DNA from: CAWHNT01 sp963830775 | GTDB taxonomy: Bacteria; Pseudomonadota; Alphaproteobacteria; Geminicoccales; Geminicoccaceae | DNA: 64,000 nt | Reading direction: 5' to 3' | Assembly: GCA_963830775.1 (NCBI GenBank) | Contig: CAWHNT010000042.1 | Coordinates: forward strand, 1-64,000 | Part shown: in pieces, positions 1 to 9,523 of the stretch | Numbering within the stretch: the first letter of the stretch is position 1 | Layout of the letters: every line of letters begins with the position of its first letter | Made by a program: the position numbers and the translations under genes | The notes under the pieces: generated by a model | What the model was told of the DNA's origin: nothing | Seen by the model: only the letters and a program-made list of their open reading frames with translations | Databases searched by the model: none

Positions 1-2
1 AG

Positions 3-513
3 CAGTACGGCCTGCAGCCCGGGCCGCTCCTCTTCGACAGCAACCCCGAACTGGTCTGGGGCCTGATGGCCAGCCTCTATATCGGCAACGTGCTGCTGCT
101 GCTCTTGAACCTGCCCCTTGCCGGGGTCTGGGTGAAGCTCCTGGCGATCCCGCGACCCTGGCTCTATGCCGGCATCATGGTCTTCGCCACGCTCGGCTGC
201 TACACGCTCAACAACAACGTCACCGACCTCATCGTCCTCTGGGTCATCGGCCTGATCGGGTTCGGCATGCGCGTGCTGGACGTGCCGGTGGCCCCTTGCG
301 TCGTCGGCCTGATCCTGGGCCCGCTGGCCGAGCAGCAGTTCCGCCGTGCCCTGGCGATCAGCGAGGGCGACGCGTCGGTCTTCTTCACCCATCCGATCTC
401 GCTGGCGCTGCTGGTCGATCGCTGTCGTCCTCGTGCTGCTGCCGATCTTCATGCGCCGCCGCCGGCCAACCCACGAGAACCTGCCCGCCAGCACCCCCGC
501 CGAGTCCGTCTGA
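3..513 (+). CDS. tctA: TctA-family tripartite tricarboxylate transporter large permease, C-terminal part
   Basis: Partial at the left edge. The visible residues are hydrophobic membrane segments followed by the TctA C-terminal pattern (PVAPCVVGLILGPLAEQQFRR, then an SEGD..FF..PI stretch). TctA is the large membrane subunit of tripartite tricarboxylate transporters and works with a small permease TctB and a periplasmic binding protein TctC, neither visible here. The reading frame slips near position 415. Removing one base there restores a last hydrophobic helix, the basic tail MRRRRPTHENLPAST and a stop at 511-513. Family identity is fairly secure; the frameshift may be a sequencing error. Confidence 0.8.
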
Positions 514-519
514 CCTGTC

Positions 520-877
520 TGCTTCGACGTGATCGTCACGACCAATCTCTCCGGCGACATTCTGTCCGACGAGATGGCGGGTCTGGCTGGCGGCCTCGGC
601 ATGGACCCGGGTGCGACCATCGGCAAGGATGCTGCAATCGTCGAAGCGGTGCATGGCTCGGCTCCGGACATAGCTGGCAAGGGCATCGCCAACCCTCTGG
701 CACTTCTCCTCGCGGCGAGGCCTCATGCTGGAGTATGCTGAACGTGGCGAGCTGGTCAGGTGTCTGCGAGAAGCGATCGACTGCTCTCTGCACAAGGACG
801 GCATCCGTACGCCCGATCTGGGTGGAAAAGCATCGACGGCTGACGTCGCTAGGGCGATCGCTTGGCAGGTGAAGTAG
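520..877 (+). pseudogene. Isocitrate/isopropylmalate dehydrogenase family, C-terminal fragment
   Basis: About 120 codons match the C-terminal third of NAD-dependent isocitrate dehydrogenases: TTNLSGDILSDEMAGLAGGL, then EAVHGSAPDIAGKGIANP, then, in another frame after about 717, DLGGKASTADVARAI before a stop. The N-terminal two thirds, with the substrate-binding arginines, are missing: the fragment begins directly after the tctA stop. It is therefore a remnant whatever the status of the internal frameshift. Tartrate or isopropylmalate dehydrogenase are alternative parents. Confidence 0.75.
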
Positions 878-1137
878 GCCAGTCAATGGAGACTCCGAAA
901 AGCCTGATCCAGACATCAGGGAGGCATCGGATGACAATCCATAAATTATCGATGATCGAACGCAAGCCGGGCGGCTTTCCTGCGCCCAATCCGTCCGAGT
1001 GCAGCGAGCATCACAAGGCGGGTCGAATTCCGATCTTCCATGGCACGAGACTTCGTCGCCTATGTTGACCGGCTTGAGGATTTACCGGAGGCAAAGTTCG
1101 TCGAGCGCGACAACAGGATCATCGGCGAGGTGACTCG
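878..1137. other. Short region between gene remnants with one unassigned small open frame
   Basis: No recognisable gene. A 38-codon frame at 1040-1156 (+), starting MARDFVAYVDRLEDLP and ending at TAA, looks protein-like in composition but has no clear ribosome-binding site and I do not recognise it. It could be the tail of another decayed gene. Confidence 0.3.
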
Positions 1138-1793
1138 GTGGGAGCACGGCCGCTAAGGGTCGAGGCCGGCCACCCTCCGAGCGGGAAGCAAGCAGAAGAG
1201 GGCCTCTTGTCCGATCCGCAGGCATGCGGCAAGAGCGGGCACGAAGCCCTGCCGCAAGGACCATTTTTGCTGGTCGAGAGCACATCGAGAACCCGACCTC
1301 GGCTGCTGCGCTCCCTAGCGCTCGAGGGGTTCGCCGTGACGTGGTGAAGGCGCCGGCCGCACTGGAAGCGGCCTGCAACGGGACCTTCGCCCATGCCCGC
1401 GTCGATGTACGGTTCCGCGATCGCAACACTCTTGATCTGATTCGGAATATCCGCGGCCGGCAGTCTAAACTGCGGATCGTCGTCATCGCTGATCACGACA
1501 GCTTCGCGACGGTAATCATGGCTCTTCGCGCCGGAGCAGATGATTATCTATCGATCCCTGCATGTGAACGGGACCTGGTCGATGCTCTTTTAGGGTGCGG
1601 ACGGCCGCTGCCGCCCATCTCCGAGACTCCGCTAGGAGCTGAACGTGTCCGCTGGGAGCACATCCAACGGATTCCGACACCATGCGGCCACAAGGTCAGC
1701 GACGCGGCGCGCTGCCTGCGCATACATCGGCGCACCTTGCAGCGGCTCCTGAGTAAGCGGGCGCCCTACCCGCGCGGGTCGTTGAAGCCTTGA
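1138..1793 (+). CDS. RegA/PrrA/ActR-like response regulator with a degenerate receiver domain
   Basis: The C-terminal part is characteristic of the RegA/ActR/PrrA family: RVRWEHIQR, then a Fis-type helix-turn-helix KVSDAARCLRIHRRTLQRLL. The receiver begins LLVESTSRTRPRLLRSLALEGF and continues, after a one-base frame slip near 1340, through HARVDVRFRDRNTLDLI and MALRAGADDYLS. The phosphoacceptor Asp (in VDVRF) is present, but the usual acidic pair is replaced by Glu-Ser, the switch Thr by Ala, and the lysine after DYL by Ile. These proteins normally partner a RegB/ActS redox kinase, absent here. Decay after loss of selection and a phosphorylation-independent regulator are both possible. The start (GTG at 1138) is uncertain. 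Confidence 0.65.
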
Positions 1794-1821
1794 GGATATC
1801 CATCGCCGAGAGGAGGCAAGC

Positions 1822-3474
1822 ATGACCAAAGCATCCGATCTTCTGGCCGCGGCGCTCGAGAACGAGGGTGTGGAGCGGATCTTCGGGGTGCCGGGGGAGG
1901 AGAACCTCGACGTGGTGGAGGCGCTGCGGCGCTCGAAGATCGACCTCGTGCTGACCCGGCACGAGCAGTCGGCGGCGTTCATGGCCGCGACCTACGGCCG
2001 GCTGACGGGCAGGCCCGGGGTGTGCATCAGCACGCTGGGGCCGGGTGCCTTGAACCTCGCCACCGGGGCGGCCTACGCGCATCTGGGTGCCATGCCGATG
2101 ATCCTGCTGACCGGGCAGAAGGGGATCATGTCGAGCCGGCAGGCGCGGTTCCAGGTCGTGGACATGGTGGCGACGATGCGGCCGCTCACCAAGATGGCGC
2201 GCCAGATCGTGAGCCCGGCCACCATCCCCAGCGTGGTGCGCGAGGCCTTCCGGGTTGCCATGGAGGAGCGGCCGGGGCCGGTGCATCTGGAACTGCCCGA
2301 GGACATTGCCGGCGAGGAGGCGCCCGAGGTGGCGCTGATCCCGCCGCACCCGATCGAGCTGCCGGTGGCGCACCCGGCGGCGCTCGACCGGGCGGCCGAG
2401 ATGATCCTGGCGGCCAAGCGCCCCTTGGTGATGCTGGGAGCGGCGACGAGCCGGCCGCGGCTGGCAGTAGGCCTGACCGGCTTCATCCGCCGCACCCAGC
2501 TGCCCTTCTTCAACACCCAGATGGGCAAGGGCACGGTGGCGGGCGGGCACAATCTCTACATGGGCACGGCCGCCCTCTCCGAGCGCGACTATGTCCACGA
2601 GGCGATCGACAGGGCCGACCTCATTCTCTCCATCGGTCACGACACGATCGAGAAGCCACCCTTCATCATGGGGCCTCACGGACCCCAGGTGATCCATGTC
2701 GGCTACATGCCGGCCAACGTCGAGCAGGTGTTCTACCCGCATGCCGAGGTGGTGGGCGATGTCGGCCCCAGCCTGGCTCTCCTGGCCGATCGGCTGGAAG
2801 GGCGGCTCAGGACGGCGGGAGCACTCCAGCCGCTGCGCCAGGGCATCCTGGACCGGATCAGGGACCGGGCGGAGGAGAGCCGCTTCCCGCCCACGCCGCA
2901 GCGGATCGTGCACGATGTCCGCCAGGTGATGCCCGAGGACGGGATCGTGGCGCTCGACAACGGCATGTACAAGATCTGGTTCGCCCGCAACTACCGCACC
3001 TGGGTCCCCAACACGCTGCTCCTCGACAACGCCTTGGCCACGATGGGTGCCGGGCTACCATCGGCGATGATGGCGTCTATGCTCTATCCCGACCGGCGCG
3101 TCCTGGCCGTGTGCGGTGACGGCGGCTTCATGATGAACAGCCAGGAGATGGAGACGGCGGTCCGCCTCAAGCTGAACCTGGTCGTGCTGATCCTGCAGGA
3201 CAATGCCTATGGCATGATCCGCTGGAAGCAGGCGGTCGACAACTTCGCCGACTTCGGGCTCACCTTCGGCAACCCGGACTTCGTGAAGTATGCCGAGGCC
3301 TATGGTGCGGTGGGTGCCAGGGTCGAGGATGCCGAGGGCCTGGCCCCGACGCTGGAGGCCGCGTTCGAGGCCGGCGGCGTCCACATCGTCACCGTGCCGA
3401 TCGACTACTCCGAGAACGTGCGGGTCCTGGTGGACGAGCTGAAGAACCGCGTGCCGGCCGAGGCGGCGGATTAG
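1822..3474 (+). CDS. Thiamine-diphosphate-dependent acetolactate synthase-like enzyme
   Basis: 550 residues with all three domains of ThDP enzymes of the acetolactate synthase/benzaldehyde lyase class. The catalytic Glu is E48 in TRHEQSAAFMA. The central domain carries the degenerate FAD-type fold, and the metal/ThDP motif runs from GDGG near residue 431 to the Asn of QDNAYGM near 460. The start is supported by GAGAGGAGG a few bases upstream. The protein resembles catabolic or stand-alone large subunits; no small regulatory subunit follows. It opens a collinear run with a Zn alcohol dehydrogenase, PhaE and PhaC, so it may supply an acyloin or 2-hydroxyacid intermediate rather than valine precursors. 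Substrate is inferred, not shown. Confidence 0.8.
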   Translation: MTKASDLLAAALENEGVERIFGVPGEENLDVVEALRRSKIDLVLTRHEQSAAFMAATYGRLTGRPGVCISTLGPGALNLATGAAYAHLGAMPMILLTGQKGIMSSRQARFQVVDMVATMRPLTKMARQIVSPATIPSVVREAFRVAMEERPGPVHLELPEDIAGEEAPEVALIPPHPIELPVAHPAALDRAAEMILAAKRPLVMLGAATSRPRLAVGLTGFIRRTQLPFFNTQMGKGTVAGGHNLYMGTAALSERDYVHEAIDRADLILSIGHDTIEKPPFIMGPHGPQVIHVGYMPANVEQVFYPHAEVVGDVGPSLALLADRLEGRLRTAGALQPLRQGILDRIRDRAEESRFPPTPQRIVHDVRQVMPEDGIVALDNGMYKIWFARNYRTWVPNTLLLDNALATMGAGLPSAMMASMLYPDRRVLAVCGDGGFMMNSQEMETAVRLKLNLVVLILQDNAYGMIRWKQAVDNFADFGLTFGNPDFVKYAEAYGAVGARVEDAEGLAPTLEAAFEAGGVHIVTVPIDYSENVRVLVDELKNRVPAEAAD

Positions 3475-3504
3475 CACAAGGCCAGAGCGGAGGACGACCT
3501 CACC

Positions 3505-4632
3505 ATGAGAACCAGGGCCGCGGTGCTGGGCGCCATTGGCGCTTCCGCACCCTATGCGACGTCGAAGCCGCTGCGGATCGAGGAGCTGGAGCTGGACCCG
3601 CCGGGGCCGGGCGAGGTGCTGGTGCGGATCAGGGCCGCGGGCTTGTGCCACTCCGATCTCTCGGTGATCAACGGCGACCGGCCGCGGCCCGTGCCGATGG
3701 CGCTGGGGCATGAGGCGGCGGGGGTGGTCGAGGAGCTGGGCCCAGGCGTGGAGGATCTCGCCCGCGGCGATCACGTGGTCTGCGTGTTCGTGCCGTCCTG
3801 CGGCCATTGCGAGCCTTGTGCCGAGGGCAGGCCCGCTCTGTGCGAGCCGGGTGCGGCCGCAAACGGGGCCGGCACGCTGCTCGCCGGCACCCATCGGCTG
3901 CACCGCCCGGACGGCACGGTGGTCAACCATCACCTGGGCGTCTCGGGCTTTGCCGAGCATGCCACCGTCTCGCGCCGCTCGCTGGTCAAGATCGACAAGG
4001 AGCTGCCGCTCGAGGAGGCGGCGCTCTTCGGCTGCGCCGTGCTCACCGGCGTGGGGGCCGTGGCCAACACCGCCCGCATCCCGGTGGGCTCCTCGGTGGC
4101 GGTGATCGGGCTGGGTGGTGTGGGCCTGTGCTCGCTCCTGGGGGCGATCGCGGCCGGGGCGCGCGAGGTCGTCGCCATCGACCTTGCCGACGACAAGCTG
4201 GCCTTCGCCCGCCAGCTCGGGGCGACATCCACCTTCAACGCCAGGGACCCCGACTGCGCCGACCAGGTGCGCAGCGCCACGCGGGGTGGGGTCGAGTACG
4301 CGTTCGAGCTTGCGGGCTCGACCAGGGCGCTGGAGCTGGCCTACCGGATCACCCGCCGCGGCGGCACCACGGTGACGGCCGGCCTGCCGCCGCCCACCGC
4401 CACCATGCCGCTGGCCCCGGTGAGCCTCGTGGCCGAGGAGCGCTCGCTCAAGGGCAGCTATATCGGCACCGCCGTGCCGAGCCGGGACATCCCGCGCTAC
4501 ATCGAGCTCTATAAGCGCGGCCGGCTGCCGGTCGACCGGCTGATGAGCGGGACCCTGCGCCTGGACGAGATCAACGAGGGCTTCGACCGCCTGCACGAAG
4601 GCAAGGCGATCCGCCAGGTTCTCGTGCTGTAG
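3505..4632 (+). CDS. Zinc-dependent medium-chain alcohol dehydrogenase
   Basis: 375 residues of the MDR superfamily, close to the class III/AdhB-like branch. Catalytic zinc ligands are C48 and the GHE motif at 68-70. Four structural-zinc cysteines lie at 99, 102, 105 and 113. The Rossmann glycine motif GLGGVG is near residue 201, and NAD rather than NADP is suggested by the acidic residue in VAIDLA. It starts 30 bp after the upstream ThDP enzyme with a GGAGG-like site, so the two are probably co-transcribed. Oxidation or reduction of an acyloin, diol or hydroxy-aldehyde made by that enzyme is a reasonable guess. Confidence 0.85.
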   Translation: MRTRAAVLGAIGASAPYATSKPLRIEELELDPPGPGEVLVRIRAAGLCHSDLSVINGDRPRPVPMALGHEAAGVVEELGPGVEDLARGDHVVCVFVPSCGHCEPCAEGRPALCEPGAAANGAGTLLAGTHRLHRPDGTVVNHHLGVSGFAEHATVSRRSLVKIDKELPLEEAALFGCAVLTGVGAVANTARIPVGSSVAVIGLGGVGLCSLLGAIAAGAREVVAIDLADDKLAFARQLGATSTFNARDPDCADQVRSATRGGVEYAFELAGSTRALELAYRITRRGGTTVTAGLPPPTATMPLAPVSLVAEERSLKGSYIGTAVPSRDIPRYIELYKRGRLPVDRLMSGTLRLDEINEGFDRLHEGKAIRQVLVL

Positions 4633-4643
4633 GAACGCGCCAC

Positions 4644-5494
4644 ATGACGAGCCTTCCTTCCTGGGACGAGATGAGCAAGCGCTGGCGCGAGCTCTATGAC
4701 CAGCAGGCCGATCTGGCCCGGAGCTGGGTCGACGGCCAGGCGAAGCTCGCCGGCACGCTGGCTGCGGCGGTGCCGGGCGACCGTGCCAAGGCTGAGGCCG
4801 AAGCCATGGCCGAGCTCTGGCGCTCGTGGCTGACCCTCGGCGGCTCGCTCGGCAGCATGCCCGGCATGGGCGAGCCTGGCCGGATCGCCGGCGAGACGAT
4901 GGGGCGCTTTCTCGATCCGATGTCGCTGGCGCTCGTGGGCGGCAGCCAGGTCGGCGAGACCATCCGGCGCCTGACCGAGGGTCCACGCCTTGCCGACCTC
5001 GGCGCCATCGAGCGGCGCATGGCGCGGGTCATGGAGCTCTGGCTCGCGGTGCAGCAGCGCGCCCGCGCCTACGAGGCGGTGGTCGCCGGAGCGTGGGTGG
5101 AGGCCAACAGGCGCTTCGCCACCGAGTACCAGGAGCGGGTCCGCGCCGGTACCGCACCGACCGAGCCCAAGGAGGCGCTCAAGCTCTGGCTCGACATCGC
5201 CAACCGCACCCTGCTCGAGACCCATCGCTCGGAGCAGTTCCTGAAGGCGCAGGGCGAGCTCCTCCGCCAGGGCATGGATTTCCTCCTGGCCGAGCGGGAG
5301 ATGGTGGAATCGCTCGTGGAGCCGGCGGGTTTGCCGACCCGCTCGGAGATCGACGAGGTTCATCACTCGGTTCTCGATCTGAAGCGCCGGGTGCGGGCTC
5401 TGGAGAAGGCGGCGAAGGTGGAGCCGGCCGTGCCGCAGGCGGCAGCAACGCCGGCCCGCAAGCCCGCCCGCGCCGACAGGGAGCGAAAGCATGA
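4644..5494 (+). CDS. phaE: PhaE-like subunit of class III-type PHA synthase (copy 1)
   Basis: About 283 residues, largely helical and charged. The C-terminal hallmark of PhaE proteins is present: LPTRSEIDEVHHSVLDLKRR followed by a coiled-coil-like stretch and an Ala/Pro-rich tail. PhaE activates the short PhaC encoded next and is required for polymer synthesis in class III systems. As written, the frame misses its stop and would run on through phaC to 6209. The second phaE in this window (35481-36179) ends in GCATGA overlapping phaC by 4 bp; the same GCATGA stands here at 5489-5494 in another frame. I therefore place the true end at 5494 and infer one lost base shortly before it. Confidence 0.75.
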
Positions 5495-6603
5495 TCCCGA
5501 TGCCCACGGCCAGCATGGCCGGCCCGGCCGAGCTGATGCGCGCCGCCGCCGCCTTCAACGCCAAGCTCGCGGCCGGGGTCGAGAAGCTGGGCCGGATCAA
5601 GGACGAGGACGTCCAGATCGCGACCACGCCCAAGGACGAGGTCTTCCGCACCGACAAGGTCACGCTCTACCGCTACCGCCCGCTTGCCGAGCAGAAGATC
5701 AGGACCCCGATCCTGATCGCCTACAGCCTGATCGGCCGCTACACGATGACCGATCTGCAGGAGGACCGGTCGCTGATCCGCAACCTCCTGAAGCAGGGGC
5801 TCGATGTCTGGGTGGTGGACTGGGGCAACTCCAGCCGCGCCGACCGCTACCTGAAGATGGACGATTATGTCCTGCATTACCTCGACGACTGTGTGGAGGC
5901 GATGCAGCGCGCGACCGGCACCGACAAGGTGAACCTGCTGGGGATCTGCGAAGGCGGCGTGCTCACGCTCTGCTACGCGGCCCTGGTGCCGGAGCGCATC
6001 CGGAATCTCGTGCTCACGGTCACCCCGCTCGATTTCCACGCCGACCGGAACGAGGAGAAGCTGGAGCACGGCTTCATCAATGTCTGGACGCGCAGCCTGA
6101 CCGCCCAGGATGTCGACCGGATGATCGAGGTCTGGGGCGTGGTGCCGGGCGAGTTCCTGGGGGCGGTGTTCTCCATGCTCACGCCGATCCGCAGCATCAC
6201 GAAGTATAATCTCGACCTGCTCGAGGTGGTCGAGGACGAGGCCAAGCTCCTGAACTATCTGCGCATGGAGAAGTGGCTGGCCGACCGGCCGCACCATGCC
6301 GGCGAGGCCGCCAAGCAGTGGCTCAAGGACCTCTACCAGGAGAACCGGCTGATCCGGAGCGAGTTCGTGCTCGGCGGGCGCAAGGTCGAGCTGCGCAACC
6401 TCACCATGCCGGTGCTGAATATCTACGCCCAGGACGACCACATCATCCCGCCGCCGACCGTGCGGGTGCTGGGGGGCAAGCTGGGTACCGAGGACTATAC
6501 CGAGCTCGGCCTGCCGGGCGGGCATATCGGCGTCTTCGTCTCCGGCAAGTCGCAAGGCATCGTCGGCAAGGGCATCGTCGACTGGCTCGCCAGGCGCGAC
6601 TAA
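5491..6603 (+). CDS. phaC: Short class III-type poly(3-hydroxyalkanoate) synthase PhaC (copy 1)
   Basis: 370 residues, the length of class III PhaC rather than the roughly 600 of classes I/II. Catalytic triad: C153 in the lipase-like box GICEGG, an Asp in QDDHIIPP (315/316), and H345 in GGHIGVF. Polymerises (R)-3-hydroxyacyl-CoA, releasing CoA, at the surface of cytoplasmic polymer granules. The upstream phaE end overlaps its start as ATGA, implying translational coupling. It shares most motif blocks with the copy at 36176-37273 (for example GRYTM.DLQEDRS, WLADRP, WLKDLYQEN). Precise monomer range cannot be read from the sequence. Confidence 0.9.
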   Translation: MIPMPTASMAGPAELMRAAAAFNAKLAAGVEKLGRIKDEDVQIATTPKDEVFRTDKVTLYRYRPLAEQKIRTPILIAYSLIGRYTMTDLQEDRSLIRNLLKQGLDVWVVDWGNSSRADRYLKMDDYVLHYLDDCVEAMQRATGTDKVNLLGICEGGVLTLCYAALVPERIRNLVLTVTPLDFHADRNEEKLEHGFINVWTRSLTAQDVDRMIEVWGVVPGEFLGAVFSMLTPIRSITKYNLDLLEVVEDEAKLLNYLRMEKWLADRPHHAGEAAKQWLKDLYQENRLIRSEFVLGGRKVELRNLTMPVLNIYAQDDHIIPPPTVRVLGGKLGTEDYTELGLPGGHIGVFVSGKSQGIVGKGIVDWLARRD

Positions 6604-6633
6604 GGATCAGCGGTCCAGCGGCGGGAGGGGCCA

Positions 6634-8569
6634 GTGCGCGACAAGGTGGTGAGTGCTGCCGAGGCCGTCGCCATCATCCGCTCGGGCGACATGATCGCCA
6701 CCTCGGGCTTTGTCGGCGTCGGCACGCCGGACGAGATCTATGGCGCTCTCGAGCGCCGGTTCCTGGAGACCGGCCGGCCGCGCGAGCTGGGGCTGCTCTT
6801 CGCCGCCGCTCCCGGCGACGGCAGGGAGCGCGGTCTCAATCGTCTGGCCCATGAGGGCCTGATCGCGCGCGCTGTGGGCGGGCATTGGTCGCTGGTGCCC
6901 AAGCTCGGGAGGATGGCGGCGGAGGGAGGGATCCAGGCCTGGAACCTGCCCCTGGGCTGCGTCTCGCAGCTCTTCCGCGAGATCGCAGGGCGGCGGCCCG
7001 GCCTGCTCAGCCGGGTGGGCCTCGGCACCTTCGTCGACCCGCGCAACGGCGGCGGCAAGCTCAACCCGAAGAGCACGGACGATCTCGTCCGGGTGATGGA
7101 GATCGGCGGCCGGGAATGGCTCTTCTACGAGGCCTTTCCGGTCAACGTGGCCATCATCCGCGGCACCACCGCCGATCCCGAGGGCAATGTCAGCATGGAG
7201 CGCGAAGCACTCCTGCTCGACAATCTGGCGATCGCCATGGCGGCCAAGGCCAGCAAGGGCTTCGTGATCGCCCAGGTCGAGCGGCTGGCAGCCGCGGGCG
7301 CACTTCCGGCCAAGCAGGTGGCGGTGCCGGGGATCCTCGTGGACTGCGTGGTGGTGGCCGAGCCGCAGAACCATCTCCAGACCTACGGCACGCCCTTCAG
7401 CGTCGCCTTCTCGGGCCAGCTCCGCGTGCCCTTGGACCGGGTACCGCCTTTGGCCCTGGACGAGCGCAAGATCATCGCCCGGCGCTGCGCCTTCGAGCTG
7501 CCGATGGGCGGGGTGGTCAATCTCGGCATCGGCATGCCCGAGGCCGTGGCCGCCGTGGCGCAGGAGGAGAACCTCCTCCAGCACATCACGCTCACGGCCG
7601 AGCCCGGGATCATCGGCGGGATGCCGCAGGGCGGGCTCGACTTCGGGGCCGCCGTCAACCCGTCCGCGATCATCGCCCAGAACCAGCAGTTCGACTTCTA
7701 CGACGGTGGCGGTCTCGATCTTGCCTGCCTCGGCATGGCCCAGGCCGATGAAGCCGGGAACGTGAACGTGAGCCGTTTCGGCGGCCGCTTCGCCGGGGCG
7801 GGCGGGTTCATCAACATCACCCAGAACGCCCGCCGTCTCCTCTTCGCCGGCACCTTCACCGCAGGCGGGCTCGAGGTCGAGGCCACGGGCGACGGCCTGC
7901 GCATCGTGAAGGAGGGCAGGGCGCGCAAGTTCACGGGTGCGGTCGAGGAGATCACCTTCAATGGCCGCCGCGCTGCCGAGGCCGGCCAGGCCGTGCTCTA
8001 CGTCACCGAGCGCTGCGTCTTCCGCCTGACCCCTGAGGGACTGGAGCTGGCCGAGGTGGCCGTCGGGCGTCGACATCGAGCGGGACATCCTGGCACTCAT
8101 GGACTTCCGCCCGCTGGTGCGCGAGCCCAAGCCCATGGACCCTCGCCTGTTCCGGCCCGAGCCCATGGGGCTCGAAGTCATGCTGCTGAGCCGTCCGCTC
8201 GCCGACCGCTTCTCGCTCGATGCCGAGCGGGGGATCATGTTCATCGACTTCGCCGGCTATCGTGTCCGCTCGACCCGGGAGGTCGAGGAGGTGCGGGCCG
8301 AGGTCGAGCGTCGCTGCATGCCGCTCGGGCGGAAGATCGAGGCCGTCATCGACTATGACGGCTGCAGCATCGACCCTGCCATTGCCGAGGCCTGGTTCGA
8401 CATGGCCCGCGACGTCCAGACCCGCTTCTACGCCAAGGCCAGCCGCTACACGACCAGCGCCTTCATGCGCCTGAAGCTGGGCGACGCGCTGACCCGCCGC
8501 GAGATGGCGCCGCACGTGTTCGAGACCGCTTCCGAGATGGCAGCCAACCCGCCGGCACGGGACCGGTGA
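6634..8569 (+). CDS. Acyl-CoA:acetate/3-ketoacid CoA-transferase family protein
   Basis: About 645 residues carrying both halves of a YdiF/propionate-type CoA-transferase. The catalytic Glu is in the motif TAEPGIIGGMP, and GIGMPE with the Gly-rich NLGIGMP block forms the CoA site. The start is GTG at 6634 with GGGAGG upstream. Near 8060 the frame slips by one base; continuing in the next frame gives GVDIERDILALMDFRP, the normal end of the second domain, then a roughly 150-residue extension ending at 8567-8569. It moves CoA between carboxylic acids. Next to PhaE-PhaC it could load hydroxyacids as CoA esters for polymerisation, or degrade short acyl-CoAs. Confidence 0.8.
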
Positions 8570-9429
8570 CGCCGCATCTCAGGACCCATCTCGGGCTCTC
8601 CTTCTGGGGCTTCCACCATCTGGCCTACTGGGAGTGGGGCCCGGAGGAGGCCGAGAGCACGGTGGTCTGCGTGCACGGGCTCACCCGTCAGGCGCGGGAC
8701 TTCGACGTCCTGGCGCGGGCCCTCGTCCGCACCGGCCGCCGGGTGGTCTGCCCCGATCTGGTCGGGCGGGGCATGAGCGACTGGCTTGGCGACGGCGAGG
8801 GCTACACGCTGGTCCAGTACTGCGCCGACATGAACGCGCTGATCGCCCGGCTCGACGTCGATCAGGTGGACTGGGTCGGCAACTCGCTGGGCGGGCTGAT
8901 CGGCATGATCCTCGCAGGCCAGCCGCAGACCCCGATCCGCCGCCTCGTCGTCAACGATATCGGCCCCTTCATCCCCGGTGCGGCCGTGCGCCGGATCGGC
9001 CGCTACCTCAACGGCCCGCCGCCCCGCTTCCCCGACCTTGCCGCGGCCGAGGTCCATTTCCGCGAGATCCTGGCCCCCTACGGCACGCTCTCCGACCAGG
9101 AGTGGCACCACCTCACCGAGCACAGCATCCGCCGCCATGCCGAGGGCGGGTACATCCTGCGCTGCGACCCCGCCATCGGCGAGGCCTACCGCCCCTGGCG
9201 CGTGGGCAACGTCACCATGTGGGACCAGTGGGAGAGGGTACGCTGCCCGACCCTCCTTCTCCGCGGTGAAGAATCGGACATGCTGCTGGCCTCGACGGCG
9301 GAGGAGATGACCCGCCGCGGCCCCAAGGCCCATCTGCTCGAGTTCCCGGGCGTCGGCCACGTGCCGACGCTGATGACCCTGGACCAGATCACGCCGGTGA
9401 TCGAGTTCCTCACGCGCGGCAAAGCCTGA
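8566..9429 (+). CDS. Alpha/beta hydrolase
   Basis: 287 residues with an alpha/beta-hydrolase fold: oxyanion motif VCVHGLTRQARDF, nucleophile elbow GNSLGG (Ser), a late acid in RGEESDM, and His in GVGHVPTL. It starts with GTG overlapping the stop of the CoA-transferase by 4 bp (GTGA), so it is coupled to that gene and ends this operon. Such proteins include thioesterases, lactonases and PHA-oligomer hydrolases. In this context hydrolysis of an oligomer, lactone or acyl-CoA is plausible, but substrate is not determined. Confidence 0.85.
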   Translation: MTPHLRTHLGLSFWGFHHLAYWEWGPEEAESTVVCVHGLTRQARDFDVLARALVRTGRRVVCPDLVGRGMSDWLGDGEGYTLVQYCADMNALIARLDVDQVDWVGNSLGGLIGMILAGQPQTPIRRLVVNDIGPFIPGAAVRRIGRYLNGPPPRFPDLAAAEVHFREILAPYGTLSDQEWHHLTEHSIRRHAEGGYILRCDPAIGEAYRPWRVGNVTMWDQWERVRCPTLLLRGEESDMLLASTAEEMTRRGPKAHLLEFPGVGHVPTLMTLDQITPVIEFLTRGKA

Positions 9430-9523
9430 CGGCGCAGGCTCCGGCGCCGGTGCGGTCGGTTGGAGTTTTCGGCACGACTCTTATCGGGTCAGCACCGCGG
9501 ACAGGCGAGGCGGGTGAACAGGC

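Noticed and set aside
3055..4986. A 643-codon open frame on the minus strand opposite the ThDP enzyme, dehydrogenase and phaE
   Set aside because: Low-complexity Arg/Gly/Ala/His composition typical of antisense reading in GC-rich DNA. The plus strand carries proteins with intact family motifs. Similar long antisense frames elsewhere were ignored for the same reason.
5495..6209. Extension of phaE copy 1 to a 521-residue protein overlapping phaC
   Set aside because: The extension loses PhaE character, is Arg/Pro/Asp-rich, and the paralogous pair shows a 4-bp overlap at the equivalent place.
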